Assembly (NCBI GenBank): GCA_031972295.1
Contig: DALYEZ010000002.1
Location: 1 to 64,000 of the forward strand
Direction of reading: 5' to 3'
Length of the DNA stretch: 64,000 nucleotides
From: JALHNF01 sp031972295
GTDB taxonomy: Bacteria > Patescibacteriota > Minisyncoccia > Phycocordibacterales > UBA5272
The translations under genes and the position numbers were made by a program. Under the pieces are notes generated by a model, which had not been told where the DNA came from, ran no database searches, and worked only from the letters and a program-made list of their open reading frames with translations. Positions 1 to 8,559 of the stretch are shown piece after piece; within the stretch, counting starts at the first letter, position 1; every line of letters begins with the position of its first letter.

Positions 1-289
1 TCTAATCGGAGTTACGGGTGCTATCCTTATAGGAAATATAACTTTTCGTGTCGTATGAAAAGAATGGTGTGGAGATGGAAAGATTTAATCCCTCCTATCT
101 CTTAATATTTAAGATATACCCGAACGGTACTCCTGTCTACTTCACAAAATAGTTTTTTATAGTCTCAAAAAAAGTACTAAAAACAAAAAGAAATTATAAA
201 GACTTGCACAGCGCGACTGGTGCGAGCGGAGCAAAAATTCATAAGAATTTTATGCGTGCTTTATAATTTCTTTTCGTTTTTAATCGCAC
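1..289. other. Non-coding end region with a long inverted repeat
   Basis: No convincing gene lies here. It is the 3' flank of the minus-strand pilB gene. The main structure is an inverted repeat with arms around 188-202 and 258-272 (AAGAAATTATAAAG against CTTTATAATTTCTT). It encloses a GCAC/GTGC pair, a smaller AAAATTC/GAATTTT hairpin near 234-251, and the motif GCGCGACTGGTGCGAG at 211-226. A close relative of that motif lies at 26551. The repeat may act as a transcription terminator for pilB, but it is more elaborate than the simple terminators elsewhere in the window. Confidence 0.5.
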
Positions 290-1984
290 TTAAAAATTAT
301 AGAAGTCAATGACTCGTGAAGTTTCCTCAACCGTCGTTAATCCTTGTAATATTTTTATCGCTGCATCTTGCTTTAATGTAGGAATTTTTTGTGGAATTGC
401 AGCCTCTGCAATTTCTCGCTCACTTGGAAACTGACTAATAATTGTTTCAATTGGCGCATCAATAACAATCCCTTCATGGATTCCAATGCGTCCTTTGAAG
501 CCAATGTTTCCACATTTTTCACACCCCACCGGATAGAAAAGTTCCATCGCTTGCGTATCAATATTTTGCAGCGAATCAGCTTTTCCTTCTTGTACCATCT
601 GCGCCACTATTTCACGTAATAATTTTTGATCTTTTGGTTCGGCAACTTTTTTCACCTTACAGTTTTCACAAAGCTTACGGGTAAGACGCTGGGCGAGAGC
701 AATAGAAAGGGCAGAAGAAATTACTTTTGGGTTTACCCCAAGGTCAATGAGACGAGGAATAGTTCCAGCAGCGTTGTTAGTGTGGAGTGTTGAGAATACA
801 AGGTGTCCAGTGAGTGCTGCATTGATCGCAGTGTTTGCGGTATCGCTGTCACGAATTTCACCAACCATTATTACATCTGGATCTTGGCGAAGCGCACTAC
901 GCAAGCCGGCGGCAAATGTGTATCCTTTTTCTTCTTCCACTTGTGTTTGAGTCACGCCATTTAAGTGGTATTCAACCGGATCTTCAATGGTGATTATTTT
1001 TACATCTTCTGTGTGAATCTTTTTTAAGCACGCATAAAGAGTTGTTGTTTTTCCTGATCCTGTTGGCCCAGTAACCAAAATGATTCCGTTTGGTTTTGAT
1101 ATTTTACGTAAAAGTATTTCTTGTAAATACGCCGAAATGCCAAGCTGCTCATATTTAACTGCGATATTATCAGGATTAAGCACACGCATCACGACAGACT
1201 CCCCGTAGGTTCCGGGAATCATTGAAACACGCATTTCTATTTCTTTGTCACCGAGTGTAATTGAGAAGCGTCCATCCTGTGCATTTTTACTTACGGTGAG
1301 TTTCATTCCTGATGTAAGTTTGATACGCGAGTTGAGTAATTTGTTTGTTTCAAAATCAAAAAAGATAACGTCATGGAGTACGCCGTCGAGTCGGTAACGT
1401 AAACGCACTTGTGTTTCCTCAGGTTCGATATGAATATCCGATGCCCCTGTTGCAAGCGCTCCGGCGAGTACGATTTCAAACATTTTTGTCACCTTTCGTC
1501 CTTGTTGATTTTTCAACAATTCGTTTACGATGCGTGTGACATCGTCTTTGTTTTTAATTTCTTTTGTTAATTCTTCGAGAGACTCTGTTGCAATATCAAG
1601 CACACCAGCCTTTGTCTCCGCTGCGTATGAGAGATCTTTATACCTGCCCCACGCACGCTCAAGGGAAGAGTGTGAGGCAAGTATGAGAGTGTACGAAAAT
1701 CCGCGGCGCTCAAGATCGCCAAGTATTTCAGTTAATTTTTTGTTTTCAGGAGAAACAACGGCAATGAAAAGACGTTTACCTTGCGCCTTAAATGCACCAG
1801 CATTTGCTTCTCTTGCACTTTCTTCAGGAATCATTCGGAGTGCGTCTGTTTCTATTGATACAGAAGAAAGATCCACGTAGGGAAGAGAGTATCGTTTTGA
1901 GAGTAATTGCAAAAGCTGCTCTTCTTCTTCGTGACGGAGAGCGTCAAGTTGCTTTTTTTGAGCGTCATCATTAAAAGTAAGCAT
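290..1984 (-). CDS. pilB: Type IV pilus / type II secretion assembly ATPase PilB (GspE family)
   Basis: Cytoplasmic hexameric ATPase that powers pilin polymerisation at the inner membrane. The 564 residues show an N-terminal MshEN/GspE-N-like region, then the secretion ATPase core with Walker A GPTGSGKTTT near residue 306, an Asp box (IITIEDPVEY), Walker B (DVIMVGEIRD) and a His box (GHLVFSTLHTN). A four-cysteine zinc site (CENC, later CEKCGNIGFKGR) follows, as is usual for PilB. Length is normal for the family. The start matches a TATACT box about 15 nt upstream on the minus strand. The pilM-like gene at 20804 is the only other pilus-type gene seen, so the remaining pilus genes must lie outside the window. 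Confidence 0.95.
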   Translation of the reverse strand: MLTFNDDAQKKQLDALRHEEEEQLLQLLSKRYSLPYVDLSSVSIETDALRMIPEESAREANAGAFKAQGKRLFIAVVSPENKKLTEILGDLERRGFSYTLILASHSSLERAWGRYKDLSYAAETKAGVLDIATESLEELTKEIKNKDDVTRIVNELLKNQQGRKVTKMFEIVLAGALATGASDIHIEPEETQVRLRYRLDGVLHDVIFFDFETNKLLNSRIKLTSGMKLTVSKNAQDGRFSITLGDKEIEMRVSMIPGTYGESVVMRVLNPDNIAVKYEQLGISAYLQEILLRKISKPNGIILVTGPTGSGKTTTLYACLKKIHTEDVKIITIEDPVEYHLNGVTQTQVEEEKGYTFAAGLRSALRQDPDVIMVGEIRDSDTANTAINAALTGHLVFSTLHTNNAAGTIPRLIDLGVNPKVISSALSIALAQRLTRKLCENCKVKKVAEPKDQKLLREIVAQMVQEGKADSLQNIDTQAMELFYPVGCEKCGNIGFKGRIGIHEGIVIDAPIETIISQFPSEREIAEAAIPQKIPTLKQDAAIKILQGLTTVEETSRVIDFYNF

Positions 1985-2080
1985 GGTTTATCTATAAGTA
2001 TACCTGGAAACCTCTTTTCACCTATAAACTAAAGGCTTTAGCGGCTAGAAGTAAGCAACAGACTCCCTCCTCTGTACATA

Positions 2081-2109
2081 TTGACAAATATGTGTCTTTA
2101 TGATATGAT
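2081..2109 (+). promoter_or_regulatory. Sigma70-type promoter for the 2195 gene
   Basis: TTGACA at 2081-2086, a 17-bp spacer and TATGAT at 2104-2109. Transcription should start near 2116, giving a leader of about 80 nt. This leader can fold: AGGAAGT (2122-2128) pairs with ACTTTCT (2154-2160) around a GGT-TGTGC/GCACA-ACC hairpin. A second small hairpin (AGCCT/AGGCT, about 2177-2191) overlaps the Shine-Dalgarno. Confidence 0.8.
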
Positions 2110-2194
2110 TGGAAAGTCGGTAGGAAGTGGGTATGTGCTTTGCACAACCTAGAACTTTCTATCAAAATTTCATTTAAGCCTAATGGAGGCTCCC

Positions 2195-2947
2195 ATGAAT
2201 AAGCTCTTTTCAGTTTTCTTTTTTGCCGCCCTCTGCATCACCCAATCGGCAACAGCAGGATTTTTCACCGGTTCTCGACATGAGTATCGAGTGAATAATC
2301 GCGGCGAAGCAGTTCGTGTTGAGACCGCACGTGGTGGTAACGGCTTGTGTGTTCGCGGTGAGATGTGGTCAAGTGCACGCCACCTGTGTATGTCCGCAAC
2401 AGGAACGAAGTTCCTGTACGTTGACACCACAACAGGCTATATGGAAGTTGATCTCGCGAACTGTGGCCGTCCGGGCATGTGGGCAACGGTTTTTCAAGCT
2501 GTCTTGACTGCCATCATTCAAGGCGCGGCTGTTGAAGCGATTGAAAACCCCTACGCGGCTTATGGTGCTGCTGGTGTGGTGAACTCCTTTGTTGGAGCGG
2601 TGTCTCAAAATCGTCTGGGCAAAAAGTGCTCGATTCCCGCCCAACTCGCTGATGCGAACAATTTTTCAGAAGGAGTTCGCAGAGCTATCATTCGAGAGCA
2701 GTTGAAAACACAGCAACAAAACATTGATTGGGAGAACCAGGAGCGCCAAAAAATGGGACTCCAGCTCGTAGGGGTTTCCCAGCAGTCAGGACCACAGCCA
2801 GGTACCCAACAATGGTGCGATACTGAGGCAAACCAACACTATGCAGCTAAGGGTGGGTTGGTGTGGGTCCAGTCGACCTGCGCTCAGCGGGGGCAGACGT
2901 TTGGTCCCACAACCAAGGGAAATCAAGTGGGGTGTGGTTGTCGGTAG
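2195..2947 (+). CDS. Exported protein of unknown function, Shine-Dalgarno start
   Basis: Product of 250 residues with a clear signal peptide (MNKLFSVFFFAALCITQSATA), so it is probably exported. The mature part has scattered cysteines, a hydrophobic Ala/Gly-rich stretch near the middle (VNSFVGAVSQNRLG) and a C-terminal Gln- and Cys-rich tail ending NQVGCGCR. No family is recognised. An in-frame ATG lies 12 nt upstream at 2183, but GGAGG at 2185-2189 is ideally spaced for the ATG at 2195 and the signal peptide begins there. A hairpin, GGAGGTGAG/CTCACCTCC at 2972-2995, follows the stop; it has no T-run, so it may be an mRNA end stabiliser rather than a terminator. The gene groups with 3115 by start type and export signal. 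Confidence 0.75.
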   Translation: MNKLFSVFFFAALCITQSATAGFFTGSRHEYRVNNRGEAVRVETARGGNGLCVRGEMWSSARHLCMSATGTKFLYVDTTTGYMEVDLANCGRPGMWATVFQAVLTAIIQGAAVEAIENPYAAYGAAGVVNSFVGAVSQNRLGKKCSIPAQLADANNFSEGVRRAIIREQLKTQQQNIDWENQERQKMGLQLVGVSQQSGPQPGTQQWCDTEANQHYAAKGGLVWVQSTCAQRGQTFGPTTKGNQVGCGCR

Positions 2948-3019
2948 GAAGTCACAAAAAGGAATAGGAAGGGAGGTGAGCAGGGGCTCACCTCCGCAGA
3001 CAGAGTCATGCTTTCGAGC

Positions 3020-3048
3020 TTGACTTTTTTTATTATATATAGTATAAT
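3020..3048 (+). promoter_or_regulatory. Sigma70-type promoter for the 3115 gene
   Basis: TTGACT at 3020-3025, a 17-bp spacer and TATAAT at 3043-3048. Predicted start is near 3055, leaving a leader of about 60 nt. The leader contains a hairpin, ACTAGGCA (3058-3065) with TGCTTAGT (3069-3076), and a strong Shine-Dalgarno AAGGAGG at 3103-3109. Confidence 0.85.
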
Positions 3049-3114
3049 TCACCCAAGACTAGGCACAGTGCTTAGTTTCCGTTTTTTAACAATCACAATA
3101 ACAAGGAGGGCCAT

Positions 3115-4542
3115 ATGGCCACTTTGGAAAAGTTTGCGACGAACTCGATCGTCGTCATGTTGTTGTCACTCGTAGCTTCGGTTGCGATGGCAACATCGGG
3201 TCAACCGATGTTGAAAACGTCGGTTAGTTCGGGTGACGAGTATGCTGAAAGGCTACTTGCTCGTGAAGTGAATGGTTCTACTATTTTGGTTGCGCAAGCA
3301 CTCAAGATGGCAAATCGTATCCCGACTGTTTCGGTCAATGAAGCGGTTGAATATCTCCGTCAAACGGAAACTCGTCTCTGTCCAGCAGGCACACGAAAGC
3401 TTTCTTCAGTGTTGCCGAACGGTCAACTCGGCATGGTTTCGCGACCATACCGGGATAACGAGTTTTGCTTGTGGGACCGTAACACGGGCACCGTTGTAGC
3501 ATCGGCGGGTTGCGGCAACATTGATCTCGAGCGTGCGCAGGATGCCTTTGCGGTACCTGCTCGCACACAAGAAGATGAAGTGTTTTTTGCTTCAGCCGTC
3601 CCTGTTCAAACTGAACGTGTATCCACACTTTCTTCACAAAGAGGCGGTGATACCGTTGTCTATGACCAGGGCATGAGTACTGGTACGAAGGTTGGTCTTG
3701 GTGTTCTTGGTTTAGGTCTCGCTTACGCGATTCATGAATCAGACAAACCACGAACTGTTGTGAACAACAACGGGACGTGCGCCGGAGCGAATGTTTCTGT
3801 GAATGGCAATAACAACGCCACTTGCGGATCTGTCGTTACTACACCTCAACCTGTTGTTGTATGTAATCCTCCGAACCAGATGGTCAATGGAGTCTGCAGC
3901 GCTCCGACTCAATGTGGTGGTGGGCAGATCCTGGTAGGCAATACCTGTCAATGTCCGACAGGGCAGCAGGTGATCAACGGAGTCTGTCAGAATCCGGTTC
4001 AGTATTGTCCCGACGGGTCAGTGCGACCGGCAAATGGACAGTGTCCGGTAGTTTGTAGTGGTGGTCAGGTTCCTTACGGCAATACCTGTCAATGTCCGAC
4101 AGGTACCATTCTCATCAATGGTATGTGTCGGGTACCACCGCAGCAGTGTACGGGTGGCCAGATTCTGGTGGGTGATTATTGCCAATGTCCTTCAGGACAA
4201 CAATTCATCCACGGTTTCTGTCAGGTACCGCCGCCCGTCTGTCGTCTCGATCAGATTGCTGTCGGACTCACTTGTCAGTGTCCAGTGGGTCAGCAGGAGC
4301 TTGGTGGTCGGTGTCAGACAATTCTGGTTTGCACAGGAGGACAGATTCCGTTTAGTGGAGTTTGTCAGTGTCCAGTGGGTCAGGAGCTGTTCGCAGGAGT
4401 CTGCCGTGTGCCATTACCGCAATGTCCTTCAGGGCAACAGTTCATTGGGGGTATCTGCCAGGGTCCTTCGCAACAAACTTGCCAACAAGGTGAGGAGCTG
4501 TTCGCAGGAGTCTGCAGGATCCCGCTTCCGGGCGGAGGTTGA
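3115..4542 (+). CDS. Exported cysteine-rich repeat protein (EB/EGF-like modules)
   Basis: Protein of 475 residues with an N-terminal signal or membrane segment (residues 10-26, IVVMLLSLVASVAMA). Residues 30-190 are a unique region. A short Gly-rich hydrophobic stretch (VGLGVLGLGLAYAIH) follows, then from about residue 220 to the end at least nine tandem modules of about 25 residues. Typical module: CxGGQxxxGxxCQCPxGQxxxxGxCxxP. The even cysteine spacing resembles eukaryotic EB or EGF-like modules and suggests disulfide-stabilised extracellular repeats. The start is fixed by AAGGAGG five nt upstream. Family assignment is by pattern only; a role in adhesion to a host or surface is inference. 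Confidence 0.8.
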   Translation: MATLEKFATNSIVVMLLSLVASVAMATSGQPMLKTSVSSGDEYAERLLAREVNGSTILVAQALKMANRIPTVSVNEAVEYLRQTETRLCPAGTRKLSSVLPNGQLGMVSRPYRDNEFCLWDRNTGTVVASAGCGNIDLERAQDAFAVPARTQEDEVFFASAVPVQTERVSTLSSQRGGDTVVYDQGMSTGTKVGLGVLGLGLAYAIHESDKPRTVVNNNGTCAGANVSVNGNNNATCGSVVTTPQPVVVCNPPNQMVNGVCSAPTQCGGGQILVGNTCQCPTGQQVINGVCQNPVQYCPDGSVRPANGQCPVVCSGGQVPYGNTCQCPTGTILINGMCRVPPQQCTGGQILVGDYCQCPSGQQFIHGFCQVPPPVCRLDQIAVGLTCQCPVGQQELGGRCQTILVCTGGQIPFSGVCQCPVGQELFAGVCRVPLPQCPSGQQFIGGICQGPSQQTCQQGEELFAGVCRIPLPGGG

Positions 4543-4595
4543 ATCTGTTCTTTTCTGAGTAAATCGTCGGGATGACGAATGAAAAGAGATTTCGG

Positions 4596-4628
4596 GGTCG
4601 GTTTTGCGCAAGCGGAACCGGCCTTTTC
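4596..4628 (+). terminator. Intrinsic terminator after the Cys-rich protein
   Basis: GGTCGGTTTTGC pairs with GCGGAACCGGCC across a GCAA loop, followed by TTTTCTTTT. It separates the 3115 gene from the next promoter. Confidence 0.8.
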
Positions 4629-4666
4629 TTTTGCATATATAAACCCGAAAGGGTCAAGGGAAGCTA

Positions 4667-4695
4667 TTGACAAATATATTTGAGTATGCTATACT
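4667..4695 (+). promoter_or_regulatory. Sigma70-type promoter for the Ig-like surface protein
   Basis: TTGACA at 4667-4672, a 17-bp spacer and TATACT at 4690-4695. Predicted transcription start near 4702 lies downstream of the in-frame ATG at 4680. That rules out 4680 as start and supports 4752 or 4755. Confidence 0.85.
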
Positions 4696-4751
4696 CTCTG
4701 GATAAACAAATGGCAGCATTTGCGTGCGACATTTCGTTTTCAGAAAAAATT

Positions 4752-7085
4752 ATGATGAAAAATATTACAAAAATTGCATTTATCGTTACTCTTGTAATAA
4801 CAGGAAGTATGGCGGTATCTGCACAACAGGCTCTTTGTGGTTCTGTATCAGGGCGATCGCTTTGTGCAACTACAAATCAAGCTACAGGCATTACACAAAC
4901 ATCAGCTACAATTTCAGGTTCAGTAACAGGAGCATCTTCTGCTACTCAATCATGGCTTGAGCTTAATGGTCCTGGACTCAACTGTCCTTATGTTGATCCA
5001 AGTAACACATCAAACCAAACTGCAACATGTAAAACATGGGCACTTCAGAATGGTGGAGGAAGTCTTTCTTACACAGCAACATTCTTGCAGTGTGGAAAAA
5101 CATATAACTTTCGAACCGTTGCCCGAGAGGGAAACGTGATTGTTGGTGATCAGCCATGGAGACAGTTTTCTACACTTTCTTGTGGAGGAGGGGTTGGCGA
5201 CAATGTTCGAATCATTAATTTCACAGCGTCACCTTCATATTTCTCAAATGGTGGAGGAACAACAAATCTTTCATGGTCTTCTGAAAACGCTTCAACATGT
5301 TCTATCTCAGGTATTGGATCAGTGAACACAAATGGAACACAGTCTCGATATGTAAGTTCTACACAATCATTCGTACTTTCATGTATCGGAGTAAATGGTG
5401 GATCTGACTCTCGAACAGTAACTGTTCAGGTAGATCAGGTACAAAATAACTTCCAGATCAATTCATTCGTTGCTTCACCTTCATACCTAACAAATGCTGG
5501 AAACACAACTCTTTCGTGGTCAACAACAAACGCTTCAACATGTACTCTCTCTAATCAGGGAACAGTATCAGTGAATAGTTCACAAAGTGTGTATGTTGCT
5601 AGTACGCGATCTTTCACACTTTCTTGTGTGGGAGTAAACGGACAGGGTGATTCTCGAACAGTAACTGTTCAGGTAGATACTAATAACAACAATAATCTTG
5701 TACGAATTGATAGTTTCTATGCGTCACCTACAAACGTGACAAACGGAGGCTACACAACAATGTACTGGACTACAACAAACGCTTCATCTTGTACTCTTGG
5801 TGGCGTAAGCGTATCAACAAATAGTTCTCGATATGCAGGTCCTATCTACGGTTCACAAAACTACACACTCGTGTGTTACGGAATTAACGGTGGATCTGAC
5901 TCTCGAACTCTCTATGTGACAACAAATGGTCAGGGAGACGTTCCAGTCATTAGTACATTCACTGTTTTTGCAACAAGTGATAACTATGTAACTATCAACT
6001 GGTCATCAAATGCAGACTACTGTATTGCCGGTGGCGACTGGAGTGGTACAAAAACTGCTTCAGGAAGTGAGCGTGTAGGTCCTTTCTCAGGAACACGAAC
6101 ATTCACTCTTACATGTTACCGAAACAATCAGACAGCAGTACAGACACAGACAATCTTTATTGGTGGTGGTGTACAAAACCAAAATAATGCTGCGATTACA
6201 AATATCGCAACACGTATTGGAACATCAGGCGCTCAGCTTAACGGTATTGCAGTTATTGCAAACGGAGCTTACTCTGAAGGATGGTTTGAGTACGGACGAA
6301 CAGAATCACTTGGTAATACTACCAACAGTCGTTCTATTGGTTCAGCTCGAACAACAGACTTCTCAGAAGTTATCACAGGTCTTTCTTCAAATACTGCATA
6401 CTACTATCGAGCAGTGATGCGAAATAACCAAGGAACATTCCGAGGTGATATCGAACGATTTGTAACAGCTCGAGTTTCTGTAGTTACGGTGCCAACACCA
6501 GTAGTTCCAACTCAGACAGCGCTTACATTCAGTCGTCCTGCATTTATGGAAATTACTGTAAATCAGGTAACACTCGATGCGGTACGTGAGGGTGAAGTAG
6601 AATACCAAGTAAACTACAGAAGTCTTACAAACCGAACTCTTGTGAACACTGCAGTGAAGGTTCTCCTTCCTGAAGAGTTCGAATATATCTCAGCAACTCG
6701 TGGTGTGTACTCAGCAGAAAACAAAACTCTCTCACTTAATATCGGAGAATTCCGACCAGGTGATCAGGGAACAATTATTGTTCGAGCTCGAGTGCTCCAA
6801 AATGCGCAGATTGGTAAAACTGTAGTAGTAACAGGATACGCAAACTATACTGTTCCTGCAGACTCACAATTCCTTGCGTACCAAGATGAAGTTGTTGCCT
6901 ATGCTCTTACTACAATCCGTGAAGGCCGATTTACGACCGCACAGACTGGTTCAGCGGCAGCAGGATTCTTTGGAACAGATCTCGGTATGGCATTTGGATG
7001 GTTGCTTCTCCTTCTTATCCTTCTTGCAATTATCTACATGCTCCGAAAGCTTTACCTCTCATTTAGTGAGGCAAAGAAAGCATAA
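4752..7085 (+). CDS. Large surface-anchored protein with Ig-like repeats, Fn3-like and DUF11-like domains
   Basis: About 777 residues from the ATG at 4752 (a second ATG follows at once). Signal peptide ITKIAFIVTLVITGSMAVSA. Four tandem Ser/Thr-rich Ig-like modules of about 80-90 residues follow, each with the pattern FxASPxxxxxGGxTTLSWxxxNASxCxL and ending SCxGVNGxxDSRTVxVQ. Next comes an Fn3-like module (GWFEYGRTESLGNT to YYYRAVMRNNQG), then a DUF11/CARDB-like module (EYQVNYRSLTNRTLVNTAVK). One C-terminal membrane helix (WLLLLLILLAIIYML) is followed by a short Lys-rich tail. This fits a cell-surface stalk or adhesin. The repeats are near-identical at the codon level in places. Translation start lacks a Shine-Dalgarno. 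Confidence 0.85.
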   Translation: MMKNITKIAFIVTLVITGSMAVSAQQALCGSVSGRSLCATTNQATGITQTSATISGSVTGASSATQSWLELNGPGLNCPYVDPSNTSNQTATCKTWALQNGGGSLSYTATFLQCGKTYNFRTVAREGNVIVGDQPWRQFSTLSCGGGVGDNVRIINFTASPSYFSNGGGTTNLSWSSENASTCSISGIGSVNTNGTQSRYVSSTQSFVLSCIGVNGGSDSRTVTVQVDQVQNNFQINSFVASPSYLTNAGNTTLSWSTTNASTCTLSNQGTVSVNSSQSVYVASTRSFTLSCVGVNGQGDSRTVTVQVDTNNNNNLVRIDSFYASPTNVTNGGYTTMYWTTTNASSCTLGGVSVSTNSSRYAGPIYGSQNYTLVCYGINGGSDSRTLYVTTNGQGDVPVISTFTVFATSDNYVTINWSSNADYCIAGGDWSGTKTASGSERVGPFSGTRTFTLTCYRNNQTAVQTQTIFIGGGVQNQNNAAITNIATRIGTSGAQLNGIAVIANGAYSEGWFEYGRTESLGNTTNSRSIGSARTTDFSEVITGLSSNTAYYYRAVMRNNQGTFRGDIERFVTARVSVVTVPTPVVPTQTALTFSRPAFMEITVNQVTLDAVREGEVEYQVNYRSLTNRTLVNTAVKVLLPEEFEYISATRGVYSAENKTLSLNIGEFRPGDQGTIIVRARVLQNAQIGKTVVVTGYANYTVPADSQFLAYQDEVVAYALTTIREGRFTTAQTGSAAAGFFGTDLGMAFGWLLLLLILLAIIYMLRKLYLSFSEAKKA

Positions 7086-7163
7086 GTCGCGGCACACAGG
7101 TGAAGCAATTCACCGGTCAAAAATATTAACGTCCTAATGTAAATGAGTGCGGCCGCGCACTCC

Positions 7164-7189
7164 AAAACCCCACCAATTGGTGGGGTTTT
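7164..7189. terminator. Bidirectional terminator, perfect 26-bp palindrome
   Basis: AAAACCCCACCAATT and its exact complement, flanked by T-runs on the right. It sits between the convergent surface-protein gene and the 7196 gene, so it can serve both. Confidence 0.85.
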
Positions 7190-7195
7190 GTGTTG

Positions 7196-8062
7196 TTAAT
7201 TTTGTAACGACCGCCACTGACGAGCAAGATTAATTTTTTTATCAAGTATTCTTGTGAGTTTGACAACACCTCCTCGACTATTAGTAATCTCTAAGTTTCG
7301 TACAGAAGATAGTACTTGTTCTTTTTCTTTATCAGAGTCGCCAAATGTTTCAAGAAGCTCCTCAAGATATTTGACGTCATTTGTGAGATAACCCTTTTTC
7401 AATAGATTCCAGACTTGAGCATGAGCTTCTTCTTCAGGGATATTTTCGTCTGTACTTAAGATAAGCGCATTGTATTCGATAAGTTTTTGAACAAATATTA
7501 TTGAATCACTGTAGGCGCTCACGAAAGAATCCATACCATCATACTCCTCAAAAAAATGCTTTAAGTCGTTATAGAAAAAACTATAAGCCTCTTCCGTCAT
7601 TAAATCAGTCATCCCCTCATTAAGTGCTGTATAAAACGTATATGAGACGAGTTCATTATCAATTTCTTCTTGTACTGAAAACTGGTATCCGGTATTTTTG
7701 GATTCAGGTAATTTTTCTTTTGCGATGAAATGTATCATCTCGTGGAGATAGACTTTCGGTCTGTAGAGAGCATCCTCTCGTACCCCAAACAGATGTAGCT
7801 TTGGGTCATATATACCAAAACTTTTTTCATTCCCTTCAGGAGCCGTTTCGTTAGTGAATACAAAAAATCTCCCCTGTTCTATTTTAGGAATGTCAAAATC
7901 TTTAAAGTATTTCTCCAGACAAAGTGCACAAAATTCGACAATCTCTAGAATCTCCCGTTGTTCCTCTTCAGGGAAAGTATGAAAAACATCCATTTTTGAT
8001 AAAGCTTCTTGTTGTGGGCTTACGATATGTTTTTCAGGTAATCTTGACTCAAGGTTAAGCAT
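7196..8062 (-). CDS. Putative zinc metallopeptidase-like protein (HExxH), function unknown
   Basis: Soluble protein of 288 residues with no signal peptide or membrane segment. An HExxH motif (VYLHEMIHFIAKE, near residue 106) is followed 45-50 residues later by LNEGMTDLMTEE, which can supply the third zinc ligand as in gluzincins. The sequence is acidic and helical. No specific family is recognised, so peptidase activity is inferred from the motif alone. Divergent from tsaE with only about 54 bp between start codons. Its own -10 (TAGGAT or TTATAA on the minus strand) lies 5-10 nt before the ATG. Confidence 0.7.
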   Translation of the reverse strand: MLNLESRLPEKHIVSPQQEALSKMDVFHTFPEEEQREILEIVEFCALCLEKYFKDFDIPKIEQGRFFVFTNETAPEGNEKSFGIYDPKLHLFGVREDALYRPKVYLHEMIHFIAKEKLPESKNTGYQFSVQEEIDNELVSYTFYTALNEGMTDLMTEEAYSFFYNDLKHFFEEYDGMDSFVSAYSDSIIFVQKLIEYNALILSTDENIPEEEAHAQVWNLLKKGYLTNDVKYLEELLETFGDSDKEKEQVLSSVRNLEITNSRGGVVKLTRILDKKINLARQWRSLQN

Positions 8063-8116
8063 TTATCTTATAATCCTAACACCATTTGTATTGTTTGAAG
8101 AATGGTAGAATGGGGT

Positions 8117-8557
8117 ATGAAATGGACTATTGGAGACGTGAATGGTTTGGACGAGGTGGTTGAATACGTGCTCAAAAACTTACTGACAAAGGAAACAAGT
8201 GGTGCTCATGTGCTTGGTTTGTATGGCAATCTTGGTGCTGGTAAAACAACCTTCACTCAGAAGCTTGTGGCAGCACTCGGTGGTGTCGACTCTGTTGTAA
8301 GTCCGACATTTATTTTGGAACGAGACTACGTACTTTCAAATAATCTTGGTATACAGACCCTTGCCCACATTGACGCATATCGTTTTGATAATGAAGATGA
8401 GTCGGGCGTGCTTAAAGTTCCACAACGTCTCAGCGAACACTCTCTCTTATATGTTATTGAATGGCCAGAGAAAATGGGAAAGTATATGCCATCGCACACA
8501 AAAATACTTTTTGAGCATGGTGGTGGAGATATGCGGAATATAAAAATTGTCGAATAA
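8117..8557 (+). CDS. tsaE: tRNA threonylcarbamoyladenosine biosynthesis ATPase TsaE
   Basis: P-loop protein that works with TsaB and TsaD in forming t6A37 on ANN-decoding tRNAs. Walker A GNLGAGKTTF near residue 43, the family motif SPTFILERDY, HIDAYRF, and Walker-B-like VIEWPEKM are all visible. At 146 residues the length is typical. The upstream ATG at 8102 is rejected because a -10-like box TAGAAT (8106-8111) lies between it and the ATG at 8117; that places the start at the likely transcript 5' end. polA starts two nt after the stop, so the two are probably co-transcribed. Confidence 0.93.
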   Translation: MKWTIGDVNGLDEVVEYVLKNLLTKETSGAHVLGLYGNLGAGKTTFTQKLVAALGGVDSVVSPTFILERDYVLSNNLGIQTLAHIDAYRFDNEDESGVLKVPQRLSEHSLLYVIEWPEKMGKYMPSHTKILFEHGGGDMRNIKIVE

Positions 8558-8559
8558 TT

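Noticed and set aside
2183..2194. Start of the exported protein at the upstream ATG (2183)
   Set aside because: This ATG overlaps the Shine-Dalgarno GGAGG that serves the ATG at 2195, and the signal peptide begins at 2195.
4680..4751. Start of the Ig-like surface protein at 4680
   Set aside because: The TTGACA-17-TATACT promoter at 4667-4695 would begin transcription after 4680; the signal peptide starts at 4752.
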